Shown here one piece after another: positions 6,561 through 11,991 of a stretch of DNA of 11,991 nt. Origin of the DNA: CAYFRC01 sp050946115 (GTDB lineage Bacteria; Bacillota; Clostridia; Christensenellales; Aristaeellaceae); contig JBMNUF010000039.1 of NCBI GenBank assembly GCA_050946115.1, positions 1-11,991 of the forward strand, given 5' to 3'. Both the position numbers and the translations under genes were made by a program. The notes beneath the pieces were generated by a model, which had not been told where the DNA came from, searched no databases, and was given only the letters and a program-made list of their open reading frames with translations. Position 1 is the stretch's first letter, and each line of letters begins with the position of its first letter.

Positions 6561-7532
6561 ATGAAGAACATGCCGAGAATCACTGCGCTTTTCCTTATCC
6601 TCGCAATGGCTGTTTTGCTTCTGCCGATGGCGGCGCCTGCGAAGGCCATGGGCGATCTCATCGAAGAGGAGGTCTCCGAAGGCGCCGACGTGCTCCGGCA
6701 GGGGGTGTATTACTACGAGCTCGCGGAGATGTCGGGAGACTATGGCGAAGGCCTGTCACCCCGGGAGGGTGCGCTGCTCGTCGATGCCCTCATGGCGGAT
6801 ATGGGCCTGTACGTCGAAAACGGCGGGATCCCAGCAGAGCAGTGCGTTTATATTTCCCTAGACGAGCTCGCCTTTTTGGATTCGTGCATGATGCGCGAGT
6901 GCTACATCTATTCGGTCGGCATCGGAACCCCGGAGGGCGGATTGATGGGTGACGGGTATGAGGTGGTGTATCGCGTTTCCGTGGATTACGGCGGAGACAA
7001 AACGGCGGCGATCTACGACGATTTTTCGGACGCGACGGAGGAGAATACGCTCATGTTGGTCGCGAATTTCTCAAACGGCGTGGCGGACGGGGAGATCCGA
7101 ATCGCGGAAGTTGCGCTTCCCTCGCAAAACGAAATGCCCGCCTCCGACGCGCTGATGGCATTTTACCTTGCGGGCGAGCTATCGGATTGGACGGGGCTCG
7201 ATTTTGCGCTCAACGACGTGTGGTTTGACGAGGACAGCGTCACCGTGGACTGGTCGAAGGAGTCGACCCTGCTTGCGGGGCTCGGAGACAAGGAGCAGAA
7301 GGAGGAGTTTTTCTTCTTCGACGCGGTCAGCCTCAACTGGTTCATGATGGACAGTCTTGCGGATACTCTGCGCCAGAACTTCGACGTTACGGCGGTGTAT
7401 TATGCCTCGGAAGGGCAGCCGATCGCTTTCACGAACCCGGAGGATATGGCGGAGCAGGGCCTTCCCGTGCTTCCGATCGACCAGTCCTACGAGGGCAGCG
7501 CGTTTTTCGTGTCCCACTCGAACAATCAATAG
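6561..7532 (+). CDS. Exported protein with GerMN-like C-terminal domain
   Basis: This encodes a 323-residue secreted protein. The start is fixed by GAGGAGAG 7 bp upstream of ATG6561 and by a typical signal peptide: a basic start, a hydrophobic core at about 7-25, and a probable signal peptidase I site after AKA29. No lipobox cysteine is present, so it is likely released or wall-associated. The mature part is strongly acidic. Residues about 198-290 (FYLAGELSDWTGL, then SVTVDWSKES, a helix-rich stretch, and VTAVYYASEGQPIAF) follow the layout of the GerMN domain found in spore-germination and other exported Bacillota proteins: a VDFS-like strand, a helix, then strand and G-turn. The match is remote and rests on pattern, not strong identity. 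Residues 65-185 (containing VVYRVSVDYGG) could be a second related alpha/beta unit. The gene has its own promoter and terminator, so it is monocistronic. Confidence -1.
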   Translation: MKNMPRITALFLILAMAVLLLPMAAPAKAMGDLIEEEVSEGADVLRQGVYYYELAEMSGDYGEGLSPREGALLVDALMADMGLYVENGGIPAEQCVYISLDELAFLDSCMMRECYIYSVGIGTPEGGLMGDGYEVVYRVSVDYGGDKTAAIYDDFSDATEENTLMLVANFSNGVADGEIRIAEVALPSQNEMPASDALMAFYLAGELSDWTGLDFALNDVWFDEDSVTVDWSKESTLLAGLGDKEQKEEFFFFDAVSLNWFMMDSLADTLRQNFDVTAVYYASEGQPIAFTNPEDMAEQGLPVLPIDQSYEGSAFFVSHSNNQ

Positions 7533-7546
7533 GGCCAATGAGTATC

Positions 7547-7607
7547 GCCGTTCATCCACAGGTTCGCAGCATAGATTGTGTTCCGGCGGGTGAACGGCAA
7601 TTTTTTT
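7547..7607 (+). terminator. Strong intrinsic terminator of the GerMN-like gene
   Basis: GCCGTTCA (7547-7554) pairs perfectly with TGAACGGC (7591-7598), extended inward by three pairs including one G-U. It is followed by AA and seven T (7601-7607). The loop is about 30 nt. It begins 14 bp after the stop codon. Confidence -1.
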
Positions 7608-7628
7608 CGTTAATTCGTCACCTTGGTT

Positions 7629-7658
7629 TTGACAGGATGGTATATTGTATGCTATTAT
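7629..7658 (+). promoter_or_regulatory. Sigma-70-like promoter of yebC
   Basis: A consensus TTGACA (7629-7634) is followed after 18 bp by TATTAT (7653-7658). Transcription would begin near 7665, leaving a 5' leader of about 25 nt to ATG7690. This is one of the best promoter matches in the window and fits a constitutively expressed housekeeping gene. Confidence -1.
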
Positions 7659-7689
7659 AGATGCAACATGAGTTTCAGGGGGCGTTTCT

Positions 7690-8442
7690 ATGTCCGGACA
7701 TAACAAGTGGTCGACCATCAAGCACAAAAAAGAGAAGACCGACGCGCAGCGCGGAAAGATTTTCACCAAGATCGGCAGAGAAATCGCGATCGCCGTGCGC
7801 GAGGGCGGCGGTGCGGATCCCGCGACCAACGGCAAACTGCGCGATGTGATCGCCAAGGCGAAGGCGGCGAATATGCCGAATGACAACATCCAGCGCTCCA
7901 TCCGCAAGGCGGCGGGCGAGGGCGAAGGTGCGAACTATAAGGAGATTACCTACGAGGGCTACGCGCCGGGCGGCATCGCCGTGATCGCGGAAGCCGTGAC
8001 GGATAACCTCAACCGCACGGCGGCGGATATCCGGCACATCTTCTCCAAATGCGGCGGGAATTTGGGCTCGACCGGCAGCGTGTCGTACCTGTTCGAGCGC
8101 AAGGGCGTGATCGAGCTGAACAACGAACAGAACCTCGACGAGGAAGAGGTCATGATGCTCGCGCTCGATGCCGGCGCGGAGGATATCGAGTATAACGGCG
8201 AGGAAGTGACGATCTTTACCGACCCGAACGAGTTTTCCGCCGTGCGCGAGAATTTGGAAAACGCGGGCTGCACGTTCTTTTCGGCGGAGCGGGCGATGGT
8301 TCCGACCAACCTGACCGAGGTGACTGACCCCGAGACGGTCGAAAAGATCACGCGCCTCATCGAAATGCTCGAGGAGTGCGACGATACGCAGGCGGTGTAT
8401 CACAACGCCGATCTGCCCGAGGAAGAGGAAGAAGAGGAATAG
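7690..8442 (+). CDS. yebC: YebC/PmpR-family (TACO1) protein
   Basis: This is a 250-residue member of the highly conserved YebC/TACO1 family. It begins with the family signature MSGHNKWSTIKHKK and continues with DAQRGKIFTKIGREI, KAANMPNDNIQRSIRKA and YEGYAPGG, covering all three usual domains. Length is normal (about 240-250), with an unusual run of acidic residues at the C-terminus. Family members were long annotated as transcription regulators (PmpR); more recent work on YebC proteins points to a ribosome-associated role that eases translation of difficult proline-rich stretches. The start is supported by AGGGGG 7 bp upstream. The gene is flanked by its own promoter and terminator and is often followed by ruvC in other Bacillota, which is not the case here. 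Cytoplasmic. Confidence -1.
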   Translation: MSGHNKWSTIKHKKEKTDAQRGKIFTKIGREIAIAVREGGGADPATNGKLRDVIAKAKAANMPNDNIQRSIRKAAGEGEGANYKEITYEGYAPGGIAVIAEAVTDNLNRTAADIRHIFSKCGGNLGSTGSVSYLFERKGVIELNNEQNLDEEEVMMLALDAGAEDIEYNGEEVTIFTDPNEFSAVRENLENAGCTFFSAERAMVPTNLTEVTDPETVEKITRLIEMLEECDDTQAVYHNADLPEEEEEEE

Positions 8443-8458
8443 GGCTTCAAACATAAAG

Positions 8459-8482
8459 AGCCTCCGCGAGGGGGCTTTTTTT
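8459..8482 (+). terminator. Intrinsic terminator of yebC
   Basis: AGCCTCC (8459-8465) pairs with GGGGGCT (8470-8476), with one G-U pair, around a GCGA tetraloop (GNRA type), followed by seven T (8476-8482). It begins 16 bp after the yebC stop and 20 bp before the macro-domain gene, so that gene needs its own promoter or read-through. Confidence -1.
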
Positions 8483-8502
8483 GAAGGAACGGAGGGGATG
8501 CT

Positions 8503-9471
8503 ATGCCGTTTCAAATCGTCAGGAATGACATCACGAAGATGGAGACGGATGCCATCGTCAATGCTGCAAATGAAACGCTTCTGGGAGGCGGCGGCGTGGA
8601 CGGGGCGATCCACCGCGCAGCGGGCAAAGCGCTGCTCGAAGAATGCAGGAAACTGAACGGCTGCAAGACGGGCGAGGCAAAGATCACAAAGGGGTACCTT
8701 TTGCCCGCGAAATACGTTATCCACACGGTCGGCCCCATTTGGGCTGGCGGAAAACGCGGGGAGGAGGCGCTCTTGCGCGCCTGCTATCGCAATTCGTTAA
8801 AGCTCGCAAAGGAATACGGGCTCGAAAGCATCGCCTTTCCGCTGATTTCTTCCGGTGCATACGGCTATCCGAAGCGGGACGCGCTGCGCGTCGCGACGCA
8901 GGAGATCGCGTCGTTTTTGGACGACAACGATATGACAGTCGTGCTCGTCCTGTTCGACATCGAGTTTTTCCCGACGGACGTGAAAACCGCGCGCGACGTC
9001 GCGCGGTACATCGATGACGTCTACGCGGAAGAGCGGATTCGGAGGAACTTATCGCAGAAAGTCCTTTTTGATGCGTTGCAGCACTACGCCGCGCCTTTGG
9101 GAAAGAGCCTCGACGATGCGCTGCGCGAACTGGACGAGGGCTTTACGGAGATGCTCTTGCGCAAGATCGACGAAAAGGGCATGAAGGATGCCGAGTGCTA
9201 CAGGCGCGCGAACATCGACCGCAAGCTCTTCTCCAAAATCCGCTCAGATGCGCGCTATAAACCGAGCAAGCGGACGGCGGTCGCCCTGGGCATCGCGCTG
9301 CAACTGCCGCTGGATGAGATGCGCTCACTTCTGGACAAGGCGGGCTATTCGCTCTCGCGCAGCAGCAAATTCGACATCATCATCGAATACTGCGTGACGC
9401 ACGGGCAGTACGACATCTACCAAATCAACGAAATCCTGTTTTCCTACGATCAGGCGCTGTTGGGCGCGTAA
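8503..9471 (+). CDS. MacroD-type macro domain fused to C-terminal HTH-like domain
   Basis: This encodes a 322-residue two-domain protein. Residues 1 to about 155 form a macro domain of the MacroD/YmdB hydrolase type: IVNAANETLLGGGGVDGAIHR gives the substrate-binding N20/N23 and catalytic-loop D33, followed by HTVGP and SSGAYGYP. Such domains bind ADP-ribose and remove it from proteins or O-acetyl-ADP-ribose. After a helical linker (about 160-205), residues about 205-322 resemble a divergent XRE-like helix-turn-helix unit (MLLRKIDEKGMKDAECYRRANIDRKLFSKIR, then YKPSKRTAVALGIAL and LLDKAGYSLSRSS). I recall this tail as common in Clostridia, attached to macro and other domains. ATG8503 has GGAGGGG 5 bp upstream. 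A VWA gene follows 79 bp downstream. An ADP-ribose-responsive regulator or a targeted deacylase/de-ADP-ribosylase is inferred; the target is unknown. Both domains are intact. Confidence -1.
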   Translation: MPFQIVRNDITKMETDAIVNAANETLLGGGGVDGAIHRAAGKALLEECRKLNGCKTGEAKITKGYLLPAKYVIHTVGPIWAGGKRGEEALLRACYRNSLKLAKEYGLESIAFPLISSGAYGYPKRDALRVATQEIASFLDDNDMTVVLVLFDIEFFPTDVKTARDVARYIDDVYAEERIRRNLSQKVLFDALQHYAAPLGKSLDDALRELDEGFTEMLLRKIDEKGMKDAECYRRANIDRKLFSKIRSDARYKPSKRTAVALGIALQLPLDEMRSLLDKAGYSLSRSSKFDIIIEYCVTHGQYDIYQINEILFSYDQALLGA

Positions 9472-9492
9472 ATGTCGCCCGAAAAGCGACCT

Positions 9493-9506
9493 TTTTGCGC
9501 GCAAAA
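9493..9506. promoter_or_regulatory. 14-bp perfect palindrome at the VWA gene promoter
   Basis: TTTTGCGCGCAAAA is a perfect palindrome ending 5 bp before a -10-like box TATACT (9512-9517). It therefore occupies the promoter spacer/-35 zone of the VWA gene; no good -35 box is visible, as in many activator- or repressor-controlled promoters. It has no U tract and starts 21 bp after the macro gene stop, so it is not a standard terminator. The HTH tail of the upstream gene's product is a possible binder, which is speculation. Confidence -1.
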
Positions 9507-9550
9507 CCTCCTATACTATAGACACATCAAAAGTACGGGAGGTTTTTCTC

Positions 9551-10198
9551 ATGAAAAAAGGGCTTACGGAAATGGTTTTCATCCTCGACAGGAGCGGCTC
9601 AATGCATGGGCTCGAAAACGACACCGTCGGCGGCTTCAACAGCATGATCGAAAAGCAGAAGGCGGAGGAGGGCGAGGCGCTCGTCTTCACGGTGCTGTTT
9701 AACAGCGAGAGTTTCGTATTGCACGACCGCGTGCCGATCGCGTCCGTTCCGCCAATGACGGAAAAGCAATACACGGCGAGCGGGAACACCGCACTCATGG
9801 ACGCCGTGGCGGACGCGATTGCCCACATCGGGAACGTACACAAATACGCGCGGGATGAGGACGTGCCCGAGCGCACCGTCTTCGTGATCACGACGGACGG
9901 CATGGAAAATGCCTCCCGCAGGCACACGCACAGGGATGTACGCAATCTCATCGAGCGGCAAAAAGCGAAATACGGCTGGGAATTTCTGTTTCTGGGCGCG
10001 AACATCGATGCGGAGGGCGTCGCGGAGGAAATCGGCATCGAGCGCAAGAACGCCGTCCGCTACCACAACGACCCCATCGGAATGCAATGCAACTACGCGG
10101 CGGTCGGCGAGGCGATGTCCTCCGTGCGCAAGCACGGCGCGGTTTCCGAGGACTGGGCGAAGGAAATCAAGCGCGACTACAAGAGTCGCAAGAAGTAA
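9551..10198 (+). CDS. Cytoplasmic VWA-domain protein
   Basis: This 215-residue protein is almost entirely one von Willebrand factor A domain. A complete metal-ion-dependent adhesion site is visible: DRSGSM (D13, S15, S17), T80 in SGNTALMDAV and D116 in TTDGMEN. No signal peptide or membrane segment is present, so it acts inside the cell, like TerY or CoxE-type VWA proteins that serve as metal-dependent protein-binding partners. The C-terminal 35 residues are basic (KEIKRDYKSRKK). The start has GGGAGG 8 bp upstream. It lies 79 bp after the macro-HTH gene on the same strand, and I recall such macro and VWA genes as neighbours in other Clostridia, suggesting a joint function. Its stop is only 10 bp from the stop of the convergent AlkZ-related gene. 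Confidence -1.
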   Translation: MKKGLTEMVFILDRSGSMHGLENDTVGGFNSMIEKQKAEEGEALVFTVLFNSESFVLHDRVPIASVPPMTEKQYTASGNTALMDAVADAIAHIGNVHKYARDEDVPERTVFVITTDGMENASRRHTHRDVRNLIERQKAKYGWEFLFLGANIDAEGVAEEIGIERKNAVRYHNDPIGMQCNYAAVGEAMSSVRKHGAVSEDWAKEIKRDYKSRKK

Positions 10199-10208
10199 GA
10201 GCAGGTTT

Positions 10209-10862
10209 TTACGGCGCGCAGAGGAGGCGCAAGAGCGCCTTCTCATCCGCGCCAGGCAGGATGCGGCGCATGTGCGCGAGGATACCTGCGCGCGACTGCT
10301 CAGGCGCATCGAATTTGCGCCTTTCCAAAAAATCTTCGCCCAACTTGGCTTCGGGCGTGGTGTACAGCGTAGCCGCCCAGCCGTACTCCCCGCCCCGCAT
10401 TCCGCGCTTTCTCTGAAAGCTGTTCACCGTCAAAAATGTGTGGCGCTCCAAATCCGCAATCGCGTTTTTGTCCGGCACGCGGCGCGTCAGAATCCACGAG
10501 GGGATGCATTTTTCCTCCTCGAAGCAGTCCATGACGCTCTTTGCCCTGCGCCGGATATTTCCGTTTTCGTAGAGCTCCGCAAAATCCATTCCGCCTCGGC
10601 GCATGTTCGCAAAATCATGGAACCATTCTGCGGAAATCGCGCCGACCTTTCCGTGAAAATACTTGCCGTACAAAATATCCGGCGATTGCGCGAGCGCGCG
10701 CCGCCATTCCCATACGCAGTCCTCCCCGCGAAAGCCCTCGATTTCGGGGGAAGCCATTTCAAACAGGGAATACCCCTCGATTTCGCAATCCAATACGGGC
10801 AGAAAGCCCAGTTCCAGCGCGCATTCGACGGCATCGGATGCCGTTTTGAGCGGGAGACGCAT
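10209..10862 (-). CDS. AlkZ-related protein (winged-helix DNA-glycosylase-like family)
   Basis: This is a minus-strand gene of 217 residues starting at ATG 10862-10860, preceded by a strong GGAGGGG at 6-7 bp. The pattern YGKYFHGKVGAISAEWF, RRGGMDFAELYENG, then FLTVNSFQRK and YGWAATLYTTPEAKLG matches, from memory, the group annotated as AlkZ-related proteins in gut Clostridia, distant relatives of HTH_42/AlkZ DNA glycosylases. The catalytic Q-x-Q/D motif of true AlkZ is not visible, so glycosylase activity is not supported; a DNA-binding or repair accessory role is inferred. The same frame stays open upstream past 10955 into the insertion sequence, so a longer original N-terminus cannot be excluded. 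The 3' end faces the VWA gene with a 10-bp gap and no visible terminator. The insertion element has probably replaced or displaced its native promoter. Confidence -1.
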   Translation of the reverse strand: MRLPLKTASDAVECALELGFLPVLDCEIEGYSLFEMASPEIEGFRGEDCVWEWRRALAQSPDILYGKYFHGKVGAISAEWFHDFANMRRGGMDFAELYENGNIRRRAKSVMDCFEEEKCIPSWILTRRVPDKNAIADLERHTFLTVNSFQRKRGMRGGEYGWAATLYTTPEAKLGEDFLERRKFDAPEQSRAGILAHMRRILPGADEKALLRLLCAP

Positions 10863-10955
10863 GCGGATCCCCTCCGTTGCTGTACCCACTGGAATGCACC
10901 GGACGATGTGGAACAGGTCGGCTTTGCGGCGCTTGGCGGCTTCGAGGATGGAAAA

Positions 10956-11991
10956 GGACTCTTCCCTTAAAACCGTGAAAGTGGTAAAATAGTGTCGGGT
11001 GATGAAGGTGGAGAGTTTTGCGAATAGTGCAGAAATGTTTGCGCAGTCATTGGGATTGAAAGAGCCATGGAGTATCGAGTGAGCAGAGTTTAACGGACAG
11101 GAACGTGCAGTGCATATATACGTCAGTGCGCGAAAGACGGCGAAATATCCATGTCCGATTTGCGGAGCCATGTGCAGACGATATGACGATGAAGAGGAAG
11201 AGCGCGTGTGGCGGCACGGAGACGTGGTATTCTTCCCATGTTATGTGCACTGTAGGCGACCGCGCGTGGAGTGCGAAACGCGCAATATCCACGTCGTGAC
11301 CGCGCCATGGGCAAGGAAGGGCAGTCGCTTCACGATGCTGTTCGAAAGCTATGCAATGCTGCTATTGAGTGCAATGACGGTGAACGAAGCGCGCAAGGTG
11401 CTGAGGATAAGCGGAACAGCGCTGACGCACATCATGCGGTACTGGGTCAGCCACGCCGAAGAGAGGCAGAACTTGAGCGATGTAAAGATAGTGCACATCG
11501 ACGAAACATCCTTCAAGCGCGGGCAGAGCTATGTAACGGTGATAATAGACGGAGCTTCTCACAAAGTAATCGATGTTGAGGAAGGGCGAGATGCTGCGAC
11601 AGTAGAACGTTTTTCGACATATCTGGACGCGCAGAAAGGCGACAGCGCAGAAATCGAGGGCGTGACATGTGATATGTCTGGAGCGTATAAGTCGGGCGTG
11701 AGCGTGTGTTTTCCAAATGCAAAACGGACGATTGACAAGTTTCATGTGAAGAAGTTATTGCTTGATGCCCTGAACAAAGTGCAGAAGAACAGGGGCGTAA
11801 ATCGAAACGTCGAGATGCCGGACGCAAGCTGCTGATGATTTCGGAGGCGCGAATGACAGAGGACCAGCGTTTGAAGATGGACACATTGAGCAAGGCGTAC
11901 CCGAAGACCGGTTGTGCATTCTGCATGGTGCAGAGCCTGGACGAGATGTATAGCACAAAGACGATCGATGAAGGAAAAACCTATTTTGACA
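10956..11991 (+). mobile_element. ISL3-family insertion sequence, left part
   Basis: The element carries an ISL3-type transposase (see that entry) and begins, by inference, at GGACTCTTCCC (10956), which resembles the GGCTCTT start of ISL3-family inverted repeats. The 8 bases before it (10948-10955, ATGGAAAA) would be the target duplication usual for this family. The right end lies beyond the window, so neither the repeat pair nor the duplication can be confirmed. At least 1.04 kb is present out of about 1.3-1.6 kb expected. Confidence -1.
11002..11991 (+). pseudogene. ISL3-family transposase, interrupted and incomplete at window edge
   Basis: From ATG11002 (or ATG11035) the frame reads as an ISL3 transposase but meets TGA at 11080-11082, between SIE and AEFNGQERAV, which join seamlessly as family sequence. 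Downstream come the zinc-ribbon cysteines (CPICGAMC near 11155-11178), an HTH (SAMTVNEARKVL), the first catalytic Asp in VHIDETSFKRG with YVTVIID, and the second in TCDMSGAY followed by FPNAKRTIDKFHVKKLL. Near 11785-11789 the frame is lost: VQKNRG... runs to a stop at 11835, while the -1 frame from 11787 continues EQGRKSKRRDAGRKLL to the window end at FD. A one-base loss fits. The third catalytic residue (Glu) would lie beyond the window. A GTG at 11110 could restart the protein, but the second lesion still truncates it, so autonomous transposition is unlikely. Confidence -1.

Noticed and set aside
7675..8724. Long minus-strand open frame (349 codons) across yebC and the macro gene start
   Set aside because: It is antisense to two clearly conserved genes, spans the yebC terminator, and its arginine/histidine-rich translation is typical of a shadow frame in GC-rich codon-biased DNA.
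9909..10970. Plus-strand open frame of 353 codons running from inside the VWA gene over the AlkZ-related gene
   Set aside because: The translation is low-complexity Ala/Arg/Ser-rich, crosses the end of one real gene and lies antisense to another, with no start signal.
11080..11082. TGA read as an amino acid or selenocysteine in the transposase
   Set aside because: The kinase gene in the same window ends in TGA, transposases have no known selenocysteine there, and a second lesion downstream shows simple decay.
10863..11171. Upstream 103 codons of the AlkZ-related frame taken as its true N-terminus
   Set aside because: Most of it lies inside the insertion sequence and is antisense to the transposase start; a strong RBS supports the start at 10862.
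11779..11792. Programmed -1 frameshift in the transposase
   Set aside because: No X XXY YYZ slippery heptamer is present at the site, and ISL3 transposases are normally made from one frame.

Overview
The window looks like a chromosome segment of an anaerobic, probably gut-associated Clostridia member (Bacillota). The pointers are AGGAGG-type ribosome binding sites, sigma-70-like promoters, a GerMN-like exported protein, a MacroD-type macro domain fused to a helix-turn-helix domain next to a VWA gene, and an ISL3-family element. Family and species cannot be fixed from the sequence. Most genes lie on the plus strand. No RNA gene or CRISPR array was seen.

Left part (1-2668): a 5'-truncated serine hydrolase (beta-lactamase/PBP-like) with four C-terminal membrane segments is followed by an OmpR-type response regulator and a histidine kinase whose genes overlap by 8 bp. 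A weak terminator-like hairpin lies about 100 bp after the kinase gene. The layout resembles a cell-envelope-stress operon whose first gene has decayed or been rearranged.

Phosphonate part (2669-6260): a promoter whose -10 box lies inside a perfect 16-bp palindrome (candidate operator) precedes a 22-codon leader ORF and three genes. These are a phosphonoacetaldehyde-reductase-like iron-ADH-fold enzyme, a natural fusion of phosphonoacetaldehyde hydrolase (PhnX) with 2-aminoethylphosphonate:pyruvate transaminase (PhnW), and an unrecognised four-TM protein. The fusion would turn 2-AEP plus pyruvate into alanine, phosphate and acetaldehyde. The dehydrogenase could reduce phosphonoacetaldehyde to 2-hydroxyethylphosphonate, or possibly acetaldehyde to ethanol. 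No transporter or regulator for the pathway is visible here.

Middle part (6142-8482): a 419-bp non-coding gap holds an orphan minus-strand terminator and a good promoter. It leads to a secreted protein with a GerMN-like C-terminal region and a strong terminator, then a monocistronic yebC with its own promoter and terminator.

Right part (8503-11991): a macro-HTH fusion gene and a VWA gene (with a 14-bp palindrome at its promoter) run toward a convergent AlkZ-related gene only 10 bp away. The left end of an ISL3-family element lies about 93 bp upstream of that AlkZ-related start. Its transposase carries an in-frame TGA and a frameshift, so it is probably dead, and it runs off the window's right edge.
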